A stretch of DNA of 64,000 bases, taken from assembly GCA_023634235.1 (NCBI GenBank), contig JAMKCF010000001.1, positions 29,740,920 through 29,804,919 on the forward strand, read 5' to 3'. Of the stretch, positions 55,009 through 64,000 are shown piece by piece. The notes beneath the pieces were generated by a model that was given only the letters and a program-made list of their open reading frames with translations, ran no database searches and was not told the DNA's origin. Origin of the DNA: Pisaster brevispinus. Lineage: Eukaryota; Echinodermata; Asteroidea; Forcipulatida; Asteriidae. Position numbers and translations under genes: made by a program. How positions within the stretch are numbered: position 1 is the first letter of the stretch; every line of letters begins with the position of its first letter.

Positions 55009-55121
55009 CCGAAACAGCGACTTCGGCTACAGCTACGGCTAGATCGCGCGCGTCTGCCTATTCTTCAACACTGGCAGACGCGCTGATCTATCTCTAGCTG
55101 TAGCCAAAGTCGCCGTTTCGG
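55009..55121. mobile_element. Foldback MITE with ~50-base arms
   Basis: ccgaaacagcgacttcggct, acagctacggctagatcgcg and cgcgtctgcc pair with the complement after a loop of about 13 bases (tattcttcaacac). Arms carry several mismatches and a small length difference. Confidence 0.85.
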
Positions 55122-55352
55122 ACACGGCCTCAGTAAGAAAGGAAGGGGGTTACTCTGGTGTTTCTGAAATGTTTGGCTGCCATCGCCTTTGTAATTATCC
55201 AGGAGCTATATGGATCTCTTTACTCATAGTTCCAATGGAGCATTCTGGTGGTCCTACGGAACTGTTCATGAGGACGCGCTGGAATACTTTTTCGATCCAA
55301 TTAGGACGTTCCTACCGTTCCAGCGCTTGCAACACTCCCTTGAAGGGGAGGG

Positions 55353-55583
55353 GGTTTGCCCTGGTGTTTCTGGCAGGTTTGGCTGTTTGCCCTGGTGTTT
55401 CTGGCAGGTTTGGCTGTTTGCCCTGGTGTTTCTGGCAGGTTTGGCAGGTTTGGCTGTTTGCCCTGGTGTTTCTGGCAGGTTTGGCTGCTTGCCCTGGTGT
55501 TTCTGGCAGGTTTGGCTGTTTGCCCTGGTGTTTCTGACAGGTTTGGCTGTTTGCCCTGGTGTTTCTGGCAGGTTTGGCTGCCA
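55353..55583 (+). repeat. 31-bp minisatellite derived from a SINE body
   Basis: gccctggtgtttctggcagg, then tttggctgttt, is repeated about seven times at a 31-base step, once with a 10-base internal duplication. The unit matches the family-A body segment (cgccccggtgttcctggttt and gattggctgc), and that body resumes after the array. Confidence 0.85.
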
Positions 55584-55754
55584 TCACCTTAGTAAACCCC
55601 TTAAGGTGCTATATGAATCGCATAACTCGTAGCTCTGAGCACCTGTCATAAAACTAATGAGTACTTTGAGACGTCCTTCGGGTGTAAATGAGGAGCTTAC
55701 AAGAACTGCATACTATTAATACTATTATATGTAAGGCGCTTAGGCCATCTGATC

Positions 55755-56255
55755 TAGCCGCTCTCGAATTTGGGAGAAATATCCACAAAACCGCAGGGCT
55801 TGTAGCTCAGAATGTTTACTGGACCAGGATTTCACAAAGAGTTAAGACTAGTCTTATCTCGAGTTAGGACGAGTTACTCATCCTAACTTAGGACTAGCCT
55901 TAAGTTTTTAATAACTCCTAGGACTATAGTCCTAAGTTAGGACTGTCTTTGTGAAATCGACCCCAGGCATTTTTGTACAAGACCAGAATCAAAATGAGAA
56001 AAAAATTCCTGAGTCCTGACAACAGGAATTTATCTGTTTTTATTTGAACAATAATTGCACTAAAATATGTAAGGGAAGATTTATCTCATCTGTCTTTTTG
56101 GGGGTATTAAGTAGGCCCTATACTTGATTGCTCAACACTGCGAGTTGAACAGTATCGGACTCAAAGTCAACATTTGAACATAATTTGTTTCTGTTCAAGA
56201 TACTACACAGTGCTCGCGAGGTATTGATATTCTATTGAAAAACACAAGACCCCCG
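55755..56255. repeat. Repeat shared with 43070-43590, split by a gatttcac MITE
   Basis: gctcagaatgtttactggac continues after the insert as acaagaccagaatcaaaatg and gaacataatttgtttctgtt. The MITE (55827-55970) has ends aggatttcacaaagagttaa and ctttgtgaaatcgacccc. Confidence 0.75.
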
Positions 56256-57035
56256 GACTTCTCTGGTCATAAATTTATTGGCCCGACACTTGAACCACTT
56301 GCCTCGGGCCTGCGGTCCAGTGTAAAATTTAAGCCCTGTCAGCATGTACAGGGCTCGAATTTTAGACTGGACAGCAGGCCTGAGGCCGGTGATTTAAGCA
56401 TCGGGCCAGTGAACTCATGACCTGACAAGTCCGGTGGTCTTGTGTTTGTTGTGTTCAAACGTTGACTTTCTTCAGTCTGATAAATATATGTTGATTATTG
56501 AAGAATTCTTACCCATAATACAAAATGAGATCAATCTTCTCTAAGCGCTTTTTCAAGTTCAAACAGTTCAATTGTTAAACTGTGAAGGCATTTTTCTTTC
56601 TCATCTCAATTCTGGTCTTGTAACCAAAATTCTGGTCCAGTAATTCTGATCCAGTAAATATTTTGAGCTACAATTGTCTTGTGAGTTTCCAAAAATTTGA
56701 ACCCTGATGTATACTGCAGATACGGGAAAATAATTTTGTTCTCAAATGCCACAGTGTTCATTGATGTTTTCCCTCTATTTTAAAACGTCATGCATGTACA
56801 ATTTCGGTTTCCAAGTGAGCCCATCTGTGACCAATTAAAACTCCCAACACAGCTGTGTCACTTTCTTAAACGTATTAATTATTTAGCACTGGTAACTTTC
56901 TAGGCAAGCTGTACCCAGATGTGGGAACATGTACTTTGTATTTATAATTTTTTATTTTAATACACATTCAGTCTGCATAAATGAGCAATAGAAATCATTT
57001 CTTGAACACACGGCTATGCGGTATGCGTCAAAACG
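56256..57035. other. Degraded repeat and unassigned DNA
   Basis: 56290-56450 holds a diverged inverted pair (ggcctgcggtccagtgtaaa; ttttagactggacagcaggc). The remainder is unassigned. Confidence 0.4.
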
Positions 57036-57039
57036 CTTG

Positions 57040-57305
57040 TTCTCACCCATACATGTACACTCTTGCTTTGCTGAGATGTAGAACGAAGCGCCATTCCAAC
57101 AGCTTTATTTCACCTACTGCATCTCTTTAGAACTCCTTGCCTGGTGCATGTTTCCCTCCATCCTACAATCTAGACTGTTTTAAGAGGAATATCAATTCCT
57201 ACCTATAGCTCCCCTGAGTTATTTTTAATCTTAAATATTTTCTTCTTGTAGTCCCTTACCAAGAGTGGCTTTTTAGCCATGTTTGGGGCGAACTTGCAAA
57301 AAAGA
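57040..57305 (+). pseudogene. 5'-truncated LINE tail
   Basis: ttctcacccatacatgtaca, ccattccaacagctttattt and tttaagaggaatatcaattc match the 15455 family at DNA level. Only the last ~50 codons and the 3' tail remain. Confidence 0.7.
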
Positions 57306-57427
57306 ACACTTGACGCAGCTCATAGCTAAAACTTAAGCTACCTGTAAATATGGTATCTATTGGGAACTATTAGTAGGAGATGATGAAGAAATGTTCAGTT
57401 TTTAGATGTGGTGGGAAACCGTAACTC

Positions 57428-57929
57428 AAGGTGGAATCCAAACCAGTGTCTAAGGTGGGATTCAAACCAGGGTCTAAGGTGGGATTCGAACCAGGGTCTA
57501 AGGTGGGATTCAAACCAGGGTCTAGGGTGGGATTTTAACCTGGGCTAAGGTGGCATTGGAACCAGGGTCTAAGGTGGGATTCAAACCAGGGTCTAAGGTG
57601 GGATTCGAACCAGGGTCTAAGGTGGGATTTGAACCAGGGTCTAAGGTGGGATTCGAACCAGGGTCTAAGGTGGGATTTGGTCCAAGGTCTAAGGTGGGAT
57701 TCGAACCAAGGTCTAAGGTGGGATTCGAACCAGGGTCTAAGGTGGGATTCAAACCAGAGTCTAAGGTGGGATTCAAACCAGAGTCTAAGGTGGGATTCGA
57801 ACCAGAGTCTAAGGTGGGATTCGAACCAGGGTCTAAGGTGGGATTCGAACCAGGGCTAAGGTGGGATTCAAACCAGGGTCTAAGGTGGGATTCAAACCAG
57901 GGTCTAAGGTGGGATTCGAACCAGGGTCT
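57428..57929 (-). repeat. 24-bp minisatellite of Pol III B-box-like units, 21 copies
   Basis: The unit aaggtgggattcgaaccagg plus gtct is repeated 21 times with few variants; two units lack one base. The minus strand reads GGTTCGAATCC in about nine units, an exact B-box, and GGTTTGAATCC in most others. The flank at 57935-57965 (cctgtctttcacctctgtgg) is family-C SINE sequence. Confidence 0.95.
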
Positions 57930-57965
57930 AAGGAAGTCTTTTATTCCTGTCTTTCACCTCTGTGG

Positions 57966-58735
57966 ACCACGATGTGTTAATTTACAACTTCATTTGACCA
58001 TTAAACTGGTTGTGATTATCAGTAATTGCTACCATTAATACATCAGAAAGATACATACATGTTTTGTCATAAATTTATGACAAAACATGTTTGAAATTGG
58101 TCATGTTGGGCTACTTAATAAAAAGCTTATTATAAGCGCAAGTCCTGCTGTGACATCACATAAATATCTCATGAATATGCATTTGGTCTTTTTGTCAAGA
58201 CCAATTGCTGGGGCGAATGCATTTTCAAAGGCAGGGAACACATTTCCGTTGCTCTCTTGATTATAAGTCAAGGCTCTCCTTTTGTGCTTTTGTCTGCTTG
58301 CACAGTGGGACAATAATCATGAAAATCTGTGGGAAAGACAGAGGCTGGCTACAGACCTACGGTAGGATAGAGGTTGTAACATTGATCCTCTTAGTTATAA
58401 ATGTACAGACTTTCCTTTTGTGCTGTTGGACTTCATGCTTGGAAAGTGGGAAATGAATCTGAACGCACAAGCTAACGCGATGGGCTGATATGCACAATTG
58501 TGTGCCGATAAACACCAATTTGACTTAAGATCAAATTCACCCCAAAAAACGTCCAGATAAAACTATTATGATTACTCCAGATTGCACAGTAGGGCTTTTA
58601 AAACTAATATAAACACCAAGTAGAAGACATTCCGAGGACCTTGTTTCAAATTCAGCGTGCTCAACTGGCCAAACTTTCAGTAATTTGGGGTCCAGAAGGC
58701 CCACCGTTTTGACAAATCCTGGGGAGGACCTTGTT
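57966..58735. other. Unassigned DNA with old repeat pieces
   Basis: 58305-58375 (atgaaaatctgtgggaaaga, cagaggctggctacagacct) matches 5785-5870. 58510-58730 resembles the segment at 37230-37400. No exon is recognised. Confidence 0.4.
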
Positions 58736-58739
58736 CAGT

Positions 58740-59300
58740 AAGGTCAATCGCTGATTGCAAAGACACACTTTTCAGTTGCTTGAGGAGAATGCATATCCGG
58801 ATCAATAAAGATTGAGTGCTGTTCACCTGAAAAGTTTCTGGCTATTCCTTACGATGGTCATCTGTGATCTGTGAAAGAAATCGTAAGGAGTGTGTTTTAG
58901 GCCACGCAGCTTTTACCCGCTTACCATTTTTACATAATTTGACTCCCAAAAAGGCACGCTTGGCAGACAGTAACCAAGGGGTCAATACGGGTCACACTGC
59001 TAGTCCCTTTTGTGTACCCTTTAGTTTCATTACCAGAAAGATTGAAACAAATGACAATTAAGTTAAGCGCCAAGATTTGTACAGGTGTACCTTCAAACGT
59101 CCGTACGAAATTCGCCCACAAACGAAGTAATTTCTTTGTCCCTGATCCGATCTGGGCCAATTGTTAATGGAGTATTGATCCCAGGAAATAGATCAATGCA
59201 TAATGCACGCACTATTGTAAGCAAGCAGGATTTGCATGTACCACACAGCTTAGGTGACGAGATACAACATGGGTTTCAAGAACAAAAGGAATAATGTTTG
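58740..59300. promoter_or_regulatory. Low-repeat island with a 10-base inverted repeat
   Basis: TCCTTACGAT (58846-58855) and ATCGTAAGGA (58880-58889) are perfect inverted arms around a 24-base loop. The segment lacks family repeats. Function unknown. Confidence 0.25.
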
Positions 59301-59435
59301 TTAATCGGACGAATTCAAAGAAATAAATAATTCCACTGGCTGGAGTGGTGTGCAAAATCTTTACATTGATGATAATCAAGGACCTGATGTTTTTATTTTT
59401 ATTTATTTTTTTTTTACACTAGTTTTGTCTTGTTC

Positions 59436-59627
59436 TTGTCCAAATTTCATGAAGCTGCTTAATCAGATTGTTTAACATAATCAGCTAAGCAGAAATTAAC
59501 AGGATACCAGTCACAAGCTGTACATGTGACATGGTAGTTTGTCTGGTAACTGTATTTTGGTCAGCATAATTTTGTTGTGCTTAGCTGCTTTTTGTGTTTA
59601 AGCAGCTCTATGAAATTGGGACCATAA
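59436..59627. mobile_element. MITE of the gggcccaatttcat family
   Basis: gtccaaatttcatgaagctg and gcagctctatgaaattggga are the ends. The interior follows family order. Confidence 0.8.
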
Positions 59628-59734
59628 AGTTGTAAAGCAGAAAAGTACTGCTTAGTATATTTCTTTGCGAAGCGAAAAAATGAGTGAGGAATCAGTTGCA
59701 AATTAAATGGAATTTATTGTACGCTCCTCTGGTT

Positions 59735-59925
59735 AACTAGGGCCTAATTTCAATTAACTTTTTGTTTGGACAAAATGTATTTCGACAAAACTTTAGCAGG
59801 GAACCAGTCAGAAACAAAATACATAGCAGTGTACTTTGGCTGGTAGCCTTTTTCTGCTACATGGGGCTTTCCTGTGCTAAGTAAATGTGTGTGCTTAAAA
59901 CAGTTTTGTGAAAATGTCTGTGCAG
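59735..59925. mobile_element. Diverged MITE of the gggcccaatttcat family
   Basis: agggcctaatttcaattaac and gcttaaaacagttttgtgaa are weak ends. agggaaccagtcagaaacaa is the recognisable interior. Confidence 0.5.
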
Positions 59926-59989
59926 ATCTATTTTTGCATCATAAGAATTGTTCTTGCTAAAATGGCGTCCAAATGCACATTTCGCATTT

Positions 59990-60200
59990 CAGCCTGAGTC
60001 CCAGATCTTGTTCCTTCGTCGGTCTATAGTCTTTGCTAACAGCCAACTTTGAAATTAAAAGAAGCAACTGATGTTATGAATATTCATTAACTATGAAGTA
60101 GACTTTACTTGACAGATGGGTGGCTGCTAATGGAACCTTTAATTATCTCATCTCCATATTTGCATAACTATGGAATTAGCACTCTCTTACATAAAAAAAA
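59990..60200. promoter_or_regulatory. Island with TGACAG, TAATTA and octamer motifs
   Basis: TGACAG (60110-60115, TALE-type), TAATTA (60140-60145, homeodomain) and ATTTGCAT (60158-60165, exact POU octamer on the minus strand) lie within 60 bases of repeat-free DNA. The combination is enhancer-like. No conservation data could be used. Confidence 0.35.
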
Positions 60201-60349
60201 TCAATTGTGAAAGGAGTGATCAGAGTTTGAAAAGATCTTTTGGCAAAGGTCCTAATGGCAATCAGTTTGTCGTCACTGACGCTGTTTGTCTTATTTGTCT
60301 GGAGGTCTTCTTCGCTGGATTTATAGCATTCTCAGTTTGACAGGTATTT

Positions 60350-62055
60350 AATGTTTCTTGATTTATGAATGTATTCCTCCGAAAACCAATTATAAATGTA
60401 TCATCTCTTTATTATGTGTTTTTGAAAACTAGAGGATTGGAATGAATGTTCTCTTCAGTAAACCAATGATGTACCATCCCTTTATGATTATGTTTCTTGA
60501 AAACAAGAAGATTGGAATGGATGTACTCTTCATAAAACCAATGATGTAGCATCTCTTTATTATGTGTTTTTGAAAACAAGAGGATTGGAATTAATGTACT
60601 CCTCAGTTAACCAATGATGTACCATCCCTTTATGATATGTTTCTTGAAAACTAGAAGATTGGAATGATTGTACTCTTCCAAAACCAATGATGTACCATCC
60701 CTTTATGATTATGTTTCTTGAAAACAAGAAGATTGGAATGGATGTACTCTTCATAAAACCAATGATGTAGCATCTCTTTATTATGTGTTTTTGAAAACAA
60801 GAGGATTGGAATTAATGTACTCCTCAGTTAACCAATGATGTAGCATCTCTTTATTATGTGTTTTTGAAAACAAGAGGATTGGAATTAATGTACTCCTCAG
60901 TTAACCAATGATGTACCATCCCTTTATGATATGTTTCTTGAAAACTAGAAGATTGGAATGATTGTACTCTTCCAAAACCAATGATGTACCATCCCTTTAT
61001 GATTATGTTTCTTGAAACAAGAAGATTGGAATGGATGTACTCTTCATAAAACCAATGATGTAGCATCTCTTTATTATGTGTTTTTGAAAACAAGAGGATT
61101 GGAATTAATGTACTCCTCAGTTAACCAATGATGTACCATCCCTTTATGATATGTTTCTTGAAAACTAGAAGATTGGAATGATTGTACTCTTCCAAAACCA
61201 ATGATGTACCATCCCTTTATGATTATGTTTCTTGAAAACAAGAAGATTGGAATGGATGTACTCTTCATAAAACCAATGATGTAGCATCTCTTTATTATGT
61301 GTTTTTGAAAACAAGAGGATTGGAATTAATGTACTCCTCAGTTAACCAATGATGTACCATCCCTTTATGATATGTTTCTTGAAAACTAGAGGATTATAAT
61401 TGAATGTATATTTTGCAAAACCAATGTTGTAACATCCCAAATGTTTCTTGAAAACTAGAGGATTAAAATAAATGTACTCTTCCAAAGACAAATAACTTAC
61501 CATCCATTAATGATATGTTTCTTTAAAACTAGAGGATTGGAATGAATGTACTCTTCATAAAACCAATCTCTTTATTATGTGTTTTTGAAAACTAGAGGGT
61601 CCTGCTCTTCCAAAACCAATGATGAACCATCCCTGTAGGGTTTCATAAAAACTAGAGGATTAGAATTTAATGTATTTTTCGCACAGCCAAATTTGTAACA
61701 TCCCAGATGTTTCTTGAAAACTGCTGGATAAGAATGAATGTACTCTTCCAAAGACAAATGATGTATACCATCCCTTTATGATATGTTTCTTGAAAACTAG
61801 AAGATTGGAATGAATGTACTCTTCCAAAACCAATGATGTAACATCCCAAATGTTTCTTGAAAACTAGAGGATTAAAATAAATGTACTCTTCCAAAGACAA
61901 ATGACGTACCATCCCTTTATGATATGTTTCTTGAAAACTAGAGAATAGGAATGAATGTACTCTTCATAAAACCAATGATGTACCATCTCTTTATTATGTG
62001 TTTTTGAAAACTAGAGAATTGGAATGAATGTACTCCTACAAAAATTTATAATGTA
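60350..62055 (+). repeat. 74-bp satellite array, about 22 units, with higher-order structure
   Basis: Units alternate between three variants: A (gattatgtttcttgaaaaca, cttcataaaacc), B (tagcatctctttattatgtg, ctcctcagttaacc) and C (gatatgtttcttgaaaacta, cttccaaaacc). Between 60464 and 61400 the order is A-B-C-A-B-B-C-A-B-C-A-B-C. Outer units are more diverged. Confidence 0.9.
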
Positions 62056-62700
62056 CACATGTATTATTCCTCATAATCGTTGTTCGGCAAGCTGGGCCTG
62101 CATCGTCTAACGCTAATGCACCTTCTCAGCTTGTTTCTGACTCAGCCGGAGCGACGGCGTCGAATGTGACAACTCATAGGACTTGTCATTCATCCCCGGT
62201 ATCAGATTGCATGATAACTTCACACCAAAGATGAGACTATTTTTAATTCGGCACTCTGGAAACGCCAAGTGTTGTTATTATTATTCTTCGTGTGACGGCT
62301 GAGCTGCAGCTTCTTGTGACGAAAAAAAATAAAATGTTGTGTGGATTGTGCGGAGTTATAAATGGCCGTCGGATAATCTTGACCGGTCATCTTTTTAGTA
62401 TCAAGGACACAAAAAGAACTTTTGAGTTGGCTGAAGCTTTGTGCATGACGCCAGCTCAAGAGCACTCTTCACTAATGCTAAAAATTCATAGCTCAGTATG
62501 GTAGTGTCATGCAAGTACCTGTTTCTCAGAGGACATGTACAGTTTTGCTGACGTACGCGTGCAGATGTCCAAGCTATTGTTTGGGTCTTTTGTTTTATCT
62601 TGTTTACTGTCCTACTGTGGTCTTTTGGGCCGATGTGGAGATTGCGTGAGTGGTGGAAAGTTGGTCTGGGTATTTTGAGCAACAGTGACGTCATTTAGTG
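62056..62700. other. Unassigned low-repeat segment
   Basis: No exon is recognised. A short (tta) run lies near 62275. Confidence 0.3.
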
Positions 62701-62704
62701 CAGA

Positions 62705-63262
62705 GTGCTATTTTCTGATGCCCAACGTGTCAAAGTAATTTACTTGTATGATAGATTGGATACTCTTTGTTGGAGACATGATTGTCTTCAAACAACTGGT
62801 GTGACATCCGCTGATTGCCTGCATTTATAAGTGTGGTTCATATGGACAGTGGATTCAGTCAGTGTTCAAAATAGGATGCCACAATTCCAGTCATATCTCG
62901 TTGGGCCCCCCCCCCCCCCCCCCCCCGGTCCCCCGTTCAATGTTGGCTCTCATTGCGCGGTTGGCGCTCCAGCTGGGGTTAACAACTTTGGGCGGAGGAG
63001 CAGGGGGGACGAGGAAGGATATTGATTGTCACAAGGTCCAAATATTTTGTAGAAGCACGCTAGGAAGACTGTGCCACCTATTTCTAATTAGTTCACTGTC
63101 TTGATGAATTGGATACTCGTTGTTGGAGACGTGAGACTGCTAATTGCGTGCATTTTTAAGTGTTGTTTGTGTGGATAATGGATTCAGTCAATGTTCAAAA
63201 TATGACGCTACAAGCACACCAGGAAGACTGTGCCAACTATTTCTAATTAGAGACTCTACCAT
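62705..63262 (+). repeat. Tandem duplication split by a GC-rich MITE
   Basis: attggatactc and tgttggagac occur near 62755 and again 353 bases on, followed by ggattcagtcagtgttcaaa in both copies. The first copy is opened by the MITE at 62895-63055, which starts with a C22 tract. Confidence 0.7.
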
Positions 63263-63797
63263 AGTCACATTTCATCGAGCTCCTTAAGCAAAAACAGCAG
63301 CTACGCACAACAAAAATATCCTTACTAAAATAAGGTTACCAGCCAAAGTACCATGTCTTATGTACAATCTGCAACTGGTATAATAATAACCAGTTCTTAT
63401 ATAGCGCATTTCACAATAACGTCTCAATGTGCTTTACATTAGTGCCCTGGTCATTGGGCCAATAACATTCCTGTAATCTTTCTCAGCTCTCTGGGGAGTA
63501 TACAGCCCGGGCTGCCGTGGCGCTCCGAAGGCTTTTTCAAACACAATATCAACCTCTACTCTCGCAGGTACCCATTTATACCCCTGGGTGAAGAGAAGCA
63601 ATTATAGTAAAGTATCTTGCTCAAGGACACAAGTGTCATGACCGGGATTCGAACCCACACCCCGATGACTTAACCATCGAAACTTGAATTCGATGCTCTA
63701 AACCACTCAGCCACATGACACCCCATCCTGCTTATTTTTGCTGAGCAGAAAGTTGCTAAATATAGTTCTCTGCTGAAGCAGCTCTATGAAGTTGGGT
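63262..63797. mobile_element. gggcccaatttcat-family MITE split by a family-A SINE
   Basis: The left half (tcacatttcatcgagctcct to gcaactggtat) and right half (cctgcttatttttgctgagc to cagctctatgaagttgggtc) join perfectly when 63374-63723 is removed. The insert is a minus-strand family-A SINE (B-box complement CGGGATTCGAACCC). Confidence 0.85.
63374..63723 (-). mobile_element. tRNA-derived SINE family A, full length
   Basis: On the minus strand it reads ggtgtcatgtggctgagtgg, GGTTCGAATCCCGG and acacttgtgtccttgagcaa, then the gggtacctgcgagagtagag body and a (tta) tail. Same subfamily as 27814-28175. Confidence 0.85.
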
Positions 63798-63919
63798 CAA
63801 TAACTGTGATTCGTCTCAGAACAAACACTTCTCACGGAGGAGATTTTAATGCATATGATTGTTGCCTGTAATTCTAATCATTTTTTCTTTACTACACCAT
63901 CCAAAGCTTCAAATTTGGG

Positions 63920-64000
63920 TTGGGAAAGAATGTACTCTTCCAAAAACCAATGGTGTATCATCCTTATATGATATGTTTATTGATAATATAAGATTGGAAA
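63920..64000 (+). repeat. 74-bp satellite unit at the window edge
   Basis: gaatgtactcttccaaaaac, caatggtgtatcatcctta and gatatgtttattgataatat match the unit. The array may continue beyond the window. Confidence 0.8.

Noticed and set aside
55210..55632. 140-codon open frame with CPGVSGRFG repeats
   Set aside because: A product of the 31-bp minisatellite; other frames of the same array are equally open.
57522..58038. Long open frames on both strands (repeat peptides such as GSNPTLDP and GFEPGSKV)
   Set aside because: They arise from the 24-bp period of the B-box array, which keeps frames open on both strands.
60560..61268. Series of minus-strand open frames with repeated HHWLTEEYINSNPLVF peptides
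   Set aside because: Translation of the 74-bp satellite. The period is not a multiple of three and frames break at random.

Overview
This is eukaryotic nuclear DNA from an animal, most likely a marine deuterostome and plausibly an echinoderm. The window carries one complete split gene with GT-AG introns of about 0.7-2.2 kb. Its protein looks like WDR76 of deuterostome type. The surrounding DNA is AT-rich and packed with short tRNA-derived SINEs, palindromic MITE-like elements, 5'-truncated LINE tails and young minisatellites. The species call is inference from gene structure and repeat style; no species-diagnostic sequence was available.

Layout. Positions 1-17165: a WDR76 orthologue on the + strand, with 13 coding exons between 438 and 15969, an E2F-type site about 120 bases before the start codon, and a poly(A) signal at 17145. 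Every exon junction keeps the reading frame and the product is about 568 residues (582 if translation starts at 396). All introns carry mobile-element debris. Positions 17170-21490: tandem 140-bp repeats, TTAA-flanked MITEs and a short promoter-like stretch. Positions 21496-21597: a well-formed first coding exon of an unrecognised second gene (34 codons, good start context, canonical donor, CCAAT box and E-box upstream); no later exon could be assigned. Positions 22.7-54 kb: no gene recognised. This part is a mosaic of repeats separated by a few low-repeat islands rich in homeodomain-like motifs and short inverted repeats, which could be regulatory. Positions 54223-54253: a possible short first coding exon of a third gene. 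Positions 54.3-64 kb: minisatellites of 31 bp, 24 bp and 74 bp, more SINEs and MITEs, and two regulatory-looking islands.

At least four tRNA-derived repeat families (called A to D here) and about ten inverted-repeat families recur, often nested in one another. Two minisatellites appear to have grown out of SINE bodies; one is a run of 21 copies of a 24-bp unit built around a Pol III B-box. A 74-bp satellite unit occurs at five places, one with a higher-order A-B-C organisation. No CRISPR, operon, prophage or functional tRNA or rRNA gene is present. All family names for repeats are inferred from structure (terminal repeats, target duplications, internal boxes), not from database comparison.
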